Positions 1 through 8,277 are shown, counted from the first letter of the stretch. The stretch is DNA of 13,120 bases from an uncultured Victivallaceae bacterium (GCA_934663655.1 CAKUKT010000038.1:1-13120); one strand, 5' to 3'. Program-made: numbers and translations. Notes: a model not told the origin generated them from the sequence alone.

Positions 1-2521
1 TCTCTTTACAGGTGCCAAGCAACATGGCGATCTTTTCGGCGTTTTCGATTTCGCTGGTGAGCACCGCCGCCATGAATTCCACCGGATAATTCGCTTTGAG
101 CCAGGCGGTCTGGTACGAGACGATCCCGTACGCGGCCGAATGGGATTTGTTGAATCCGTAACCGGCAAACAACTTGATCTTTTCCCAGATCCGACTTGCC
201 AATTCCGTGGAGATGTTGTTGGTTTTTGCACAGCCTTCAATGAATTTCTCGCGCTGTTCGATCATCACGTGCTCTTTTTTCTTGCCGATCGCCCGGCGCA
301 GAATATCCGCTCCGCCCAGGCTGAAGCCGGCCAGCGCCTGCACCACCTGCATGATCTGCTCCTGATAGAGCATGATGCCGTAGGTTTCGCTCAGAAACTC
401 CTCCATCAACGGATGGTCGTACTCGATCGGCACCTCGCCCTTCTTACGCTTGATGAAGTCGTCCATAAACTGCATCGGTCCCGGACGGTAAAGCGCCACC
501 AGCGCGATGTTATGCTCAACCGTCTCCACTCCGATGTTGCGGAAGAGATTCTGCATGCCGCCGGATTCCAGCTGGAACACCGCCACCGTGTCGCCACGCT
601 GAAGCATGTCAAAGGTTTTTGCGTCATCAAGCGGGATCTTTGCCGGATCGATATCGATACCATGCTGCTCTTTGATCATGTCCAGCGCATTGCGGATGAT
701 CGTAAGGGTACGCAGCCCGAGAAAGTCCATCTTGAGCAGTCCGAGATTTTCGCACGGCTCCTTGGGGTACTGCACGACCATGTCACCCTGGGCGCTGCGG
801 GAGAGCGGCACCAGATTGTCCAGCTGCTGGTCGCCGATTATAACTCCGGCGGCGTGAACTCCCGCCTGGCGGTTCAGTCCCTCCAGTATCCGCGCATATT
901 CAAACACTTTTGCGACCTGGGCGTCTTCTTCGATCAGTTTACTCAATTCGGAGGATTGATTAATCGCCTTGTCGATGGTCATTTTGAGTTCGTCGGGGAT
1001 CAATTTCGTGAGCCGGTTCCCGGCATCGAAATCAAATCCGAGCACCCGCGCCACATCCTTAACCACCGCCTTGGCCTTCAGCTGTCCATAGGTGCAGATC
1101 TGGGCGACGTTGTCAAAACCATATTTCCGTCGGACATATTCGATCACTTCGCCGCGGCGGCGTTCGCAGAAATCGATGTCGAAATCCGGAGGACTTACCC
1201 GTTCCGGATTGAGAAATCGTTCGAAAAGCAGGTTGTAACGCAAGGGATCAATGTCGGTTATCAATGTGAGATAGGCGACCAGACTTCCTGCTCCGGACCC
1301 CCGCCCCGGGCCGACCGGAACCCCCTGTTCCTTCGCGTAGCGGATAAAGTCGGATACCACCATGAAATAACTGCAGAAACCGGTGCGTTCGATGATTCCG
1401 AGTTCGTAATCCATGCGTTCGCGCAGGACCCGGTGCTCCGGCAGGTCAAGCTCTGCCGGATCAATGTTGTAACGGTACTTGAGATTGCTCAGGCAGATCT
1501 TGCGCAGATCGGAGGCATCCGGCTCCTCGCCGTCCTCCATGAAGAACTTCGGGTAATGGTTGGTCTTGTAGTCAAAGGAGATCGAACAGCGTTCCGCAAT
1601 CGCCACCGTATTCGACAACGATTCCGGCACCTCCCCGAACAACTCGGCCATTTCATCCCGGCTCTTGAAGTAAAACTCCTGCGTCGGAAAACGAAAACGC
1701 TTTTCATCGCTCAGCAGCGAACCGGTCTGGATGCAAAGCATGACCTCGTGCGCTGCCGCATCCTCCCGGCGCTGATAGTGGACGTCATTGGTGGCGACAA
1801 TTCCGAGATCATATTTTTTCGCCAGCTTGATCAGCGCGGTGTTGGCCGCCCTTTCCTCGGGAATGCCGTGGTCCATGATCTCAATAAAGAAACGCTCCCG
1901 ACCGAAAATATCCAGATATTCGCCGAGGGCCTTCTCCGCCGCCGCCACCCCGGAGGCGCTCTGTACCGCCGTCACCTGCACCGGGGTGCTCCCGGCAAAC
2001 ATCCCCTCCCCGGCCGAACTTCCGGAAACCACGGACCCCGGTTCAGGTTCTGTGGAGAGCTGACTGCCCCGCAGCAGCATTCGGGGGATTTCTCCGGCGA
2101 TACAGGCGGACAACGCGATGAGCCCTTCATTGTACTGGCTGAGCAGCTCCTTGTCGATGCGGGGCTTGTAATACAACCCGTTGCGATAGGATTCGGAAAC
2201 CAGTTTGCAGAGATTGTGGTAGCCGGTGTTGTTCTCACAGAGCAGCACCAGGTGGAACCCCTTGATGAATTCACGGGTCGGATCGCGGTCGAACCGGGTT
2301 GTCGGCGATACGTAGGCTTCGCAACCGACGATCGGATTCAGCCCCTCCCCCGAAAGTACCCGGTGAAATTCCTCGGCGCCGCCGAGATACCCGTGGTCGG
2401 TGATCGCAGCACCAGGCATTCCCATCTCTTTGGCCAGTTTGACGATTCCGGAGGCGGTACAGGCTCCGTCGAGCATGCTGTAATGGGTATGAAGGTGCAG
2501 ATGTACGAATTCGGACGGCAT
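1..2521 (-). CDS. dnaE: DNA polymerase III subunit alpha (partial, C-terminus beyond window)
   Basis: Replicative polymerase catalytic subunit; about 840 residues are visible of a family usually near 1,150-1,200. The frame reads without a stop from ATG at 2521 to the window edge. The N-terminus is a PHP domain ([14 protein letters not shown] near residues 7-20, [16 protein letters not shown]). The palm carries PDFDIDF, with D448 and D450 matching E. coli D401/D403, and [13 protein letters not shown], with D599 matching D555. The fingers include [31 protein letters not shown], split here as [10 protein letters not shown] followed by [14 protein letters not shown]. Missing are the beta-clamp-binding, OB and C-terminal regions. 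GGAG lies 10 nt before the start, behind a good promoter. Odd point: residues about 153-190 are a Ser/Gly/Pro-rich insert within the PHP domain. The identification is secure; the DnaE1 subtype is inferred from motif order and the absence of PolC features. Confidence 0.97.
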   Translation of the reverse strand, partial: MPSEFVHLHLHTHYSMLDGACTASGIVKLAKEMGMPGAAITDHGYLGGAEEFHRVLSGEGLNPIVGCEAYVSPTTRFDRDPTREFIKGFHLVLLCENNTGYHNLCKLVSESYRNGLYYKPRIDKELLSQYNEGLIALSACIAGEIPRMLLRGSQLSTEPEPGSVVSGSSAGEGMFAGSTPVQVTAVQSASGVAAAEKALGEYLDIFGRERFFIEIMDHGIPEERAANTALIKLAKKYDLGIVATNDVHYQRREDAAAHEVMLCIQTGSLLSDEKRFRFPTQEFYFKSRDEMAELFGEVPESLSNTVAIAERCSISFDYKTNHYPKFFMEDGEEPDASDLRKICLSNLKYRYNIDPAELDLPEHRVLRERMDYELGIIERTGFCSYFMVVSDFIRYAKEQGVPVGPGRGSGAGSLVAYLTLITDIDPLRYNLLFERFLNPERVSPPDFDIDFCERRRGEVIEYVRRKYGFDNVAQICTYGQLKAKAVVKDVARVLGFDFDAGNRLTKLIPDELKMTIDKAINQSSELSKLIEEDAQVAKVFEYARILEGLNRQAGVHAAGVIIGDQQLDNLVPLSRSAQGDMVVQYPKEPCENLGLLKMDFLGLRTLTIIRNALDMIKEQHGIDIDPAKIPLDDAKTFDMLQRGDTVAVFQLESGGMQNLFRNIGVETVEHNIALVALYRPGPMQFMDDFIKRKKGEVPIEYDHPLMEEFLSETYGIMLYQEQIMQVVQALAGFSLGGADILRRAIGKKKEHVMIEQREKFIEGCAKTNNISTELASRIWEKIKLFAGYGFNKSHSAAYGIVSYQTAWLKANYPVEFMAAVLTSEIENAEKIAMLLGTCKE

Positions 2522-2563
2522 GGGGAATTTTCTCCGGAATAGTTACTTTTAATTTCACAGGCA

Positions 2564-2592
2564 AATATACCGCTGCTTCCCGTTTTTGGCAA
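2564..2592 (-). promoter_or_regulatory. Predicted sigma70-type promoter of dnaE
   Basis: Reading the minus strand, TTGCCA (2592-2587) is followed after exactly 17 bp by TATATT (2569-2564). Transcription would start near 2557, giving a leader of about 36 nt. It lies back to back with the promoter of the SPFH operon. Confidence 0.65.
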
Positions 2593-2667
2593 GTCGAAAA
2601 CTGCTTTTTTTCTTTGTGAGCGGACATGGGAAAAGGCTGTGGAGATTGTTTTTCCATGGGAAGAAAA

Positions 2668-2696
2668 TTGACTAATAAAACATTTGGAGATATATT
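2668..2696 (+). promoter_or_regulatory. Predicted sigma70-type promoter of the SPFH operon
   Basis: TTGACT (2668-2673), a 17-bp spacer and TATATT (2691-2696) form the best promoter match in the window, in an AT-rich patch. A start near 2703 gives a leader of about 72 nt that holds the hairpin at 2710-2743. No other convincing promoter was seen inside the three-gene operon. Confidence 0.7.
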
Positions 2697-2709
2697 TTTC
2701 TCCTGCAGG

Positions 2710-2743
2710 TTCACGGGAGTTCGGAGTTGGGAGTTCCCGTGAA
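2710..2743 (+). promoter_or_regulatory. Leader hairpin with three GGAGTT repeats
   Basis: TTCACGGGA (2710-2718) is exactly complementary to TCCCGTGAA (2735-2743), leaving a 16-nt loop. Three GGAGTT hexamers at 2716, 2723 and 2730 are spaced 7 nt apart and run through the upper stem and loop. The hairpin sits within about 10 nt of the predicted 5' end and 20 nt upstream of the ribosome binding site. There is no T-tract, so a terminator is unlikely; an mRNA-stabilising or protein-binding element fits better. Confidence 0.5.
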
Positions 2744-2774
2744 TGATATTGGTCCGAAACCCGGAGTAAAAAAC

Positions 2775-4253
2775 ATGAGAAATTTTCTGATTGCAGCCGG
2801 AATACTGATTGTGCTGGCAGCGCCGTTTGTGATCTGGTTCGGCTGCCGCATCGAACCCGGCAACGGCGAAATCGCAGTGTTGATCCGCAAATGCGGCTCC
2901 CCGCTCGCCCCGGACGAAATTATCGCCACCGAACCCGGCCAGCAGGGGATCCAGCTGGAGGTGCTCGGCGAAGGACGTTACTTCCGCAATCCGTACATCT
3001 GGGACTGGGAAATCGTACCGGTGACCGATGTCCCGGCCGGCAAGTTCGCGGTGCTGGTGAGAAAGTATGGCCGGATTCCGGAAGCCGGCGGCATCATCGC
3101 CGAGGATGAAAATTGCCGGGGAGTGCTTCCCGAAGTGCTCGGCACCGGCAAACACCGGATCAATCCCTACGCTTATGAAGTGAGGATGTTCGATGACGTC
3201 AAGATCATGCCCGGCAACATCGGGGTCGTCACCAATCTGACCGGAAGTGATCTTTTCAGCGGCGTCCCGAATGATTTCGACGACAACTCCGGTTTTCTCG
3301 TCGGTACGGGCCGCAAGGGGGTAATCAGAGAAATTCTCAAGGAGGGTACGCACCGGATCAATCCCTTCATCAACAATGTGATCATCGTCAACACGCAGAG
3401 TCAGCGCCACGAGTTTTCCGGCAATGACGCGATTACCTTTCTCACCATGGACGGCTTCCCGATTTCGCTGGAGGGGACAGTGGAGTTCAACATCATCTCC
3501 GAACAGGCGCCCCGGCTGGTGCAGGTGGTCGGCGATATGAATGATATTCTGAAAAAGATCATCCTTCCCTCGGTTCACGGGTTTTCCCGCATCGAGGGGA
3601 GCAAAAAGGGGGCAACGGAATTTATCGTCGGTGAAAGTCGTCAGCTTTTCCAGAGCGACCTCGACAAATTTCTGCGGGAAAACTGCAAGAAGTGGGGTAT
3701 TGAAATCAATTCGGTGCTGATCCGCGATATCATCGTGCCGCAGGAGATTGCGGAGATAATTCGGAACCGCGAACTTGCACAGCAGGAGGCGCGCAAATAT
3801 TCCGAGGAAATTGAACGCGCCCGTTCCGAAGCCGAACTCGCCCGGCAGAAAATGCTCGCCGAGCAGAATCTGAAAAAGATCGCCGCCGAAACCGAAAAAC
3901 TCACCGCCGCCATCAACGCCCGACAGAAAAGCCAGGAGGCGGTCATCGCCGCGGAAACCGAACTCAAGGTCGCGGAAATCGGACTCAAAACCGCCGAGGC
4001 GCAGGCCCAGGCCTCTCTGAACGCCGCTGAAGCCGAACGCCTGGTTATCGCCGAACGCAACGCCCGCGAGGCGGAAGTGGTCGCGCGCAAGGTTGCCGCC
4101 TTCGGTTCTCCCGAAGGCTATCTGGCTTCACAACTCTACGCGAAACTGTTGCCCGGCATTCAGTCGATAATCAGTAACGGCGCCGGAGTCGGTGTATTCG
4201 GACTGCCGCTCTTTGCCAATTCAAGCGAGGCCCTGGCCGGAGGTGAAAAATGA
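2775..4253 (+). CDS. Membrane-anchored SPFH protein with three N-terminal repeats (first of pair)
   Basis: 492 residues from ATG 2775, chosen because GGAG lies 8 nt upstream; an in-frame TTG at 2727 lies inside the leader hairpin and is less likely. Order of parts: hydrophobic anchor (about 4-23); three repeats beginning at P28, P87 and P146, exactly 59 residues apart, each reading roughly PGxxxAVLxRKxG...G(V/I)xxEVLxxGxHRINPY; an SPFH core (about 205-330, including EGTVEFNI and IRDIIVPQEI); then an Ala/Glu/Lys-rich helix (about 330-443) likely to form a coiled coil, and a short Gly-rich tail. SPFH proteins (stomatin, HflK/C, flotillin) assemble on membranes; that this one does so is inference. 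Its stop overlaps the next gene's start by 4 nt (ATGA), which suggests translational coupling. The exact function is unknown; the arrangement resembles HflK/HflC and, loosely, major vault protein. Confidence 0.88.
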   Translation: MRNFLIAAGILIVLAAPFVIWFGCRIEPGNGEIAVLIRKCGSPLAPDEIIATEPGQQGIQLEVLGEGRYFRNPYIWDWEIVPVTDVPAGKFAVLVRKYGRIPEAGGIIAEDENCRGVLPEVLGTGKHRINPYAYEVRMFDDVKIMPGNIGVVTNLTGSDLFSGVPNDFDDNSGFLVGTGRKGVIREILKEGTHRINPFINNVIIVNTQSQRHEFSGNDAITFLTMDGFPISLEGTVEFNIISEQAPRLVQVVGDMNDILKKIILPSVHGFSRIEGSKKGATEFIVGESRQLFQSDLDKFLRENCKKWGIEINSVLIRDIIVPQEIAEIIRNRELAQQEARKYSEEIERARSEAELARQKMLAEQNLKKIAAETEKLTAAINARQKSQEAVIAAETELKVAEIGLKTAEAQAQASLNAAEAERLVIAERNAREAEVVARKVAAFGSPEGYLASQLYAKLLPGIQSIISNGAGVGVFGLPLFANSSEALAGGEK

Positions 4254-5980
4254 GCGATAACAAGAAAACTTCCGGAGCCACCGGGGCAAAATTGATGCTG
4301 CTCTCCGGCATCGGCGCGATAGCAGCGCTGATCATCATCGCAGTCGGCATCTACATCTGGTTTTTCTGCCGGTTCTACGTTCCGGCCGGGCACATGGCGG
4401 TGGTTACCGCCAAGTCGGGGAAGACGCCGGCGGAAGGAACCATCCTGGTGGAACGGGGCGAAAAAGGGATCTGGAAAGAGGTGCTCGCCGAAGGACGTCA
4501 CTTCCTCGATCCGCTTTACTACGACTACAAAATCGTTCCGGCGGTGAAAATCCCCCTCGGCAAAGTCGGCATCGTCACCTCCAAGGTCGGCCGGGAGCTG
4601 CCGCCGGGAGAGATCATCGCCGCCGATCACAACAGCAAAGGCATCTGGAAAGATCCTCTCGGCCCCGGCATCTACCGGCTGAATCCGGAGGGATACCAGG
4701 TGGAAATCATCGACGCGATCAACATTCCCTCCGGGTACGTCGGAGTGGTCACCAGCCAGACCGGCGCTACTCCTGCGCCGGGAGAGTTTGCCGGTCCCGG
4801 AGAAAAAGGGGTCTACCGGGATATACTTCAGCCGGGGCTCTACTACGTGAACCCCTATGCCCATCAGGTCAATGTAATTGAGATCGGCATGAACCAGGTG
4901 ACGATGGCCGGAGGCGACAAGGCAGTGAGTGTTTTCAGTGCCAGGAACCGTTTCAACAACTTCAATGACGCGCTGGAGGAACTGGAGGCCAATACTCTCA
5001 ATGCGCAAAGCGTGCAGCGCCAGAAACTCGCGGAAATCGACCAGTCGCGCGTCCAGGCGGCGAAGCTTAGTGACGGAAACGTCGCCATGGAGGCGTTATC
5101 GGCGGATGCGCAGATTTTCGGGGTCAGTCGTTCGGTTGAATTTCCTTCGCGCGATGGATTCAAGGTCGCGCTGGAGATGACCGTTGAATTTGAACTGCTG
5201 CCGGAAAGCATTGCCAAAATATATCTGCTCTACGGTGACCTGCCGCAGGTGGTCGAAAAGATCATCATGCCGCAGGTATTGTCACTCTCCCGACTCAAGG
5301 GGTCGAGCTACCGGGCGCAGGACTTCATCATGGGAGAGGGACGCGAAACCTTCCAGCGCGATCTGCGGCTGGAACTGGAAAAAGCGCTGGCGGCCAAGAA
5401 CATCATTGTTCACAATGCAATAATCCGATCGGTGGATATACCGTTGGATATTCTCTCGCCGATTCGGGCGGTGAGCATCGCCCGCGAACAGAATCTCACC
5501 AATGTTTCGATGCAGGAGACCGCCCGCAAGCTCGGCGAACTCAACACCGAAACCCAGCTTATCGAACAGCGCCGCCGTGAAGTCGGCCAGGAGACCGAAA
5601 AACTCGTCGCGATGATCGGCGCCGAACGAAATCGCGAAGTCGCGGAAATCCGGGCTGACGCCGAACTTCAGGTCGCCAATATCCAGCTCAAGCGTTCGGA
5701 GGTGCTCGCCAGAACCGCTCAACTCAAGGGAGAGACCAAGGTCAAGGCCGACTTCATGATCAACAACGAACGGGCTCTCGGCGAAGCAATGATGGCCGAA
5801 GCACTCGGCGGCGGTTCCGCCCTCACCACCCTGCGCGGAATCGAGGCTCTCAATCCCGCGGTGAACACCCGGATTATTCACGCCGGCGAAGGCACGCTGT
5901 GGACCGATCTGGACAAGGCGTCACTGGCGTTGCCGGCTGCAGTGGAGAAAAACAATCAGGCTTCCGGAAAGGTCAAGTGA
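4250..5980 (+). CDS. Membrane-anchored SPFH protein with three N-terminal repeats (second of pair)
   Basis: 576 residues. A strong GGAGGTG binding site ends 4 nt before the ATG, and the start overlaps the previous gene. A Lys-containing N-terminus (K5, K6, K14) precedes one membrane segment (about 15-39), which predicts the rest of the chain outside the cytoplasm. Three repeats start at P45, P102 and P160 (xPxGxxxxVTxxxG...KGIWKEVLAEG-type). A helical, Gln/Glu/Ala-rich insert (about 233-292) absent from the partner separates the repeats from the SPFH core (about 293-410, with EMTVEFEL and IIRSVDIPLD). A charged helical region (about 405-500) and a tail follow. The only cysteine seen is C40, at the membrane edge, in a context (IWFFCR) matching the partner's IWFGCR. 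It probably forms a heteromer with the upstream product, as HflK does with HflC, but sequence alone cannot show this. Confidence 0.88.
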   Translation: MSDNKKTSGATGAKLMLLSGIGAIAALIIIAVGIYIWFFCRFYVPAGHMAVVTAKSGKTPAEGTILVERGEKGIWKEVLAEGRHFLDPLYYDYKIVPAVKIPLGKVGIVTSKVGRELPPGEIIAADHNSKGIWKDPLGPGIYRLNPEGYQVEIIDAINIPSGYVGVVTSQTGATPAPGEFAGPGEKGVYRDILQPGLYYVNPYAHQVNVIEIGMNQVTMAGGDKAVSVFSARNRFNNFNDALEELEANTLNAQSVQRQKLAEIDQSRVQAAKLSDGNVAMEALSADAQIFGVSRSVEFPSRDGFKVALEMTVEFELLPESIAKIYLLYGDLPQVVEKIIMPQVLSLSRLKGSSYRAQDFIMGEGRETFQRDLRLELEKALAAKNIIVHNAIIRSVDIPLDILSPIRAVSIAREQNLTNVSMQETARKLGELNTETQLIEQRRREVGQETEKLVAMIGAERNREVAEIRADAELQVANIQLKRSEVLARTAQLKGETKVKADFMINNERALGEAMMAEALGGGSALTTLRGIEALNPAVNTRIIHAGEGTLWTDLDKASLALPAAVEKNNQASGKVK

Positions 5981-7746
5981 TCGTGGAAATTTCTCAGATA
6001 CGTTTTCTGCCGATTCCCCGGCGGATGGTTTCACTCGGCGGTGAAGTTACCGTCCAGGCGCTGAAAAAAGCACTGGTGCGTTCTTCGGCATCAGCCGGAG
6101 TTTCCGGATCCTACCGGATTATCGCGACTCCGAAAGCGGTGGAGATCACCGCCGCCGATGCCGCCGGTGGATTCTACGCACAGAAAACCATCGCACAGAT
6201 CGTCCGACAGCTCGGCCCCGATGGTGTTGTCTCCGGTTTTGAAATCGATGACCGTCCGGAGTTCGCCTGCCGGGGGCTTTCGCTCGATGTAAGCCGAGAC
6301 CGGGTGCCGACGATGGAGGAGCTGAAATCCTACATCGATCTGCTCGCAACCTGGAAGATCAACCATCTCCAGCTCTATGTCGAACACACCTTCGCCTATC
6401 GCGACCACGAGGTGGTCTGGCGCGACGCCTCGCCTTTCACCGCCGACGAAATCCGCGAACTTGACGCCTTCTGTCGAGAACGCTTCATCGAACTGGTGCC
6501 GATGCAGAACTCGCTCGGTCATCTGCTACGCTGGCTCTGCCATGAACCCTACCGCCGGCTCGCGGAGTGTCCGAACGGCTTTCATACCGGCTGGAGCATG
6601 AGCGACAGCGATCCCTTTTCCCTGTGTCCGACCGATGAACGCAGTCTTGAATTCATCGAATCTCTGCTCGACGAATTGCTGCCGAATTTCAGCAGCACCC
6701 TCTTCTCCGGCGGCTGCGACGAAACCGCCGATATCGGGCTCGGCGGCAGCCGGGAGGCGTGCGAAAAAGTCGGGCGCGGCCGGGTCTATCTTGACTACGT
6801 GCGGCGATTGAACGATCTGGTCAACCGCAAATATGGCCGCAGATTGATGATTTACGGCGACATCATCAAGCTCCACCCGGAATTGTTTGCCGACTTTCCC
6901 CGGAATATTCTCGTCGAGGAGTGGGGATACGGGGCCGACTATCCCTTCCGGGAAAACGGCCGCCGGCTTGCGGAGGCGGGAATTGAGTTCTGTTTCCTCA
7001 CCTCCGACTCCGGATACAGCAGCTGTTCGGGGCGCACCTATCGCTGGCTCGCCAATATCCGCAACGCCGCTTTCGCCGGGATGGAGACCGGCGCGCACGG
7101 ACTGATCAACACCGAATGGGGTGACAACGGCCACTGGAACACCTGGAGTTCCGCACTGCCGGGCATGGTTTACGCGGCCGCGATGGGCTGGGCGCCGCGG
7201 GAGAATGAGAAGATCGACATCGGCGCACTGCTCGACGATTTCATCTACGTTCCGGGTTCCGGCGCCGGCGATCTGCTCGTCGATCTCGGACGGGTATATT
7301 CGCATATTTCAGCGGTGGACAACAGCGATGTTCTCTATCAGCTGATTCACAAAGGCTCCCTGACCCGGGAGGAGCCGCTGCTGGCGAACTTTTCCGCCGC
7401 CGGACTCGATGAGATCGGGCGTGATCTGGAATCACTCGGTCACCGGCTCGACCGTCTGCCCGAACTTGCCCCCCGGCTGCGCGACGAACTGGAGGTGATG
7501 CTGGAATTTCATCGCTTCGCACTTCATTGCGGATTGCTCTACGAACAAAGCACCGCCCCGACCGTGCGCGAACTTCCCGCGGCGGCCAAGGCGGAACTCG
7601 CGCCTCAGTTCGCCGCGCTCATCCGCAGAATGGTGGAGATCCGTGACCGGCGGTTTCGACCCGGCGGCCGGGAAGCGGCGATTTTCTGGCTGCGCAGGTG
7701 GTGGGACAACGTCTGCGGTGAGGCCCACGCCTTTCCGGCGCTTTGA
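5977..7746 (+). CDS. Family 20-type glycoside hydrolase, probably cytoplasmic
   Basis: 589 residues from GTG 5977, which overlaps the previous stop as GTGA; GTG 5983 is an equally possible start because GGAAAGG (5966-5972) is better spaced from it. The N-terminal ~90 residues match the small domain that precedes GH20 barrels (GFYAQKTIAQIVRQL). The barrel begins near FACRGLSLDVSRDRVPTMEE, cited here as RGLSLDVSRD (99-108). NSLGHLLRWL (178-187) and SGGCDET (244-250) follow; D248-E249 fits the GH20 Asp-Glu pair in which Glu is the acid and Asp orients the substrate N-acetyl group. NTEWGDNGHW (378-387) is also typical. GH20 enzymes remove terminal beta-N-acetylhexosamines; the true substrate here is unknown. 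No signal peptide is visible, unlike many secreted hexosaminidases. Coupling to the SPFH pair is the odd feature. The C-terminal ~150 residues are helical and unassigned. Confidence 0.85.
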   Translation: MIVEISQIRFLPIPRRMVSLGGEVTVQALKKALVRSSASAGVSGSYRIIATPKAVEITAADAAGGFYAQKTIAQIVRQLGPDGVVSGFEIDDRPEFACRGLSLDVSRDRVPTMEELKSYIDLLATWKINHLQLYVEHTFAYRDHEVVWRDASPFTADEIRELDAFCRERFIELVPMQNSLGHLLRWLCHEPYRRLAECPNGFHTGWSMSDSDPFSLCPTDERSLEFIESLLDELLPNFSSTLFSGGCDETADIGLGGSREACEKVGRGRVYLDYVRRLNDLVNRKYGRRLMIYGDIIKLHPELFADFPRNILVEEWGYGADYPFRENGRRLAEAGIEFCFLTSDSGYSSCSGRTYRWLANIRNAAFAGMETGAHGLINTEWGDNGHWNTWSSALPGMVYAAAMGWAPRENEKIDIGALLDDFIYVPGSGAGDLLVDLGRVYSHISAVDNSDVLYQLIHKGSLTREEPLLANFSAAGLDEIGRDLESLGHRLDRLPELAPRLRDELEVMLEFHRFALHCGLLYEQSTAPTVRELPAAAKAELAPQFAALIRRMVEIRDRRFRPGGREAAIFWLRRWWDNVCGEAHAFPAL

Positions 7747-7766
7747 ACCGGCGGCGCGCACCGGGT

Positions 7767-7824
7767 AAAAATCAGAACCGGCACTTCCCCGTCAACAGGA
7801 GAGGTTCCGGTTTTTCTCTTTTTT
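7767..7824. terminator. Probable bidirectional terminator between the SPFH operon and trxA
   Basis: AACCGG (7776-7781) pairs with CCGGTT (7807-7812), extended by a G-T wobble and an A-T pair. On the plus strand the stem leads into a T-rich run (7811-7824); on the minus strand it is followed by TTTTT (7771-7767). The core stem is short and the loop long (25 nt), so efficiency is uncertain. Confidence 0.5.
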
Positions 7825-7854
7825 CCGGGGTTGCCCGGCAGGTCGGGATTCAGG

Positions 7855-8169
7855 TCAGGCGTTCGCCAGCACCTCAAGCAGCTTGGACTTGGTCATGACC
7901 CCGGAGAACTCCTTGACCACCGCGCCATCCTTGTAAAGAAACATGTGGGGCAGACTGGTAACTTCATATTTCGCGGCCAGTTCCCGGTTTTCATCCACGT
8001 TCACCTTGCCGATGACGATCTCCGGCGCCGCTTCGACCGCAACCTGTTCGAGAATCGCTCCGAGCATTTTGCAGGGGCTGCACCAGGTGGCCCAGAAATC
8101 GACCAGCACTACTCCGGACGCGACGGTTTCATCAAAATTTTCAGCATTGAGATCACGGATCATCGCCAT
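7855..8169 (-). CDS. trxA: Thioredoxin
   Basis: 104 residues, the usual thioredoxin length, with no signal peptide, so a cytoplasmic dithiol reductase. The active site is WCSPCK (29-34) rather than the common WCGPCK; both cysteines (C30, C33), the buried D24 (VDFWATW) and cis-proline P74 (TSLPHM, usually IPT) are present. The middle (IGKVNVDENRELAAKYEV) and end (LYKDGAVVKEFSG) match the family. ATG 8169 is preferred over ATG 8163 because GAGG lies about 8 nt upstream. It is divergent from bcp, whose product belongs to a thioredoxin-dependent peroxidase family. Thioredoxin identity is firm; whether it is the main cellular thioredoxin cannot be told. Confidence 0.95.
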   Translation of the reverse strand: MAMIRDLNAENFDETVASGVVLVDFWATWCSPCKMLGAILEQVAVEAAPEIVIGKVNVDENRELAAKYEVTSLPHMFLYKDGAVVKEFSGVMTKSKLLEVLANA

Positions 8170-8248
8170 AACTTCACCTCGTCAATAATTTCTGCTCTGC
8201 GATCGGCTTGAATCCGGAACCACTCCCCGGGGTCCGGTTACTGTTCTA

Positions 8249-8277
8249 AATATACACCCGAACCGGAATTTTGCCAG
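8249..8277 (-). promoter_or_regulatory. Predicted promoter of trxA
   Basis: On the minus strand CTGGCA (8277-8272) is followed after 17 bp by TATATT (8254-8249). A start near 8242 gives a leader of about 73 nt. The -35 box matches the consensus at four of six positions. Confidence 0.55.

Noticed and set aside
140..2542. An 800-codon plus-strand open frame opposite dnaE
   Set aside because: The minus strand encodes an unmistakable DnaE across the same span; the plus frame has no recognisable domains and reflects the lack of stops opposite a GC-rich gene.
2727..2775. TTG start for the first SPFH gene
   Set aside because: It lies inside the leader hairpin, while ATG 2775 has a well-spaced ribosome binding site and places the membrane helix at the N-terminus.
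2838..2846. Possible lipoprotein cleavage site at C24 of the first SPFH protein
   Set aside because: The residues before the cysteine (W-F-G) lack the leucine-like residue a lipobox needs at -3.
2271..3578. A 435-codon minus-strand open frame crossing the dnaE start region and the first SPFH gene
   Set aside because: It runs through both promoters and the leader hairpin and has no recognisable motif, so it is a shadow.
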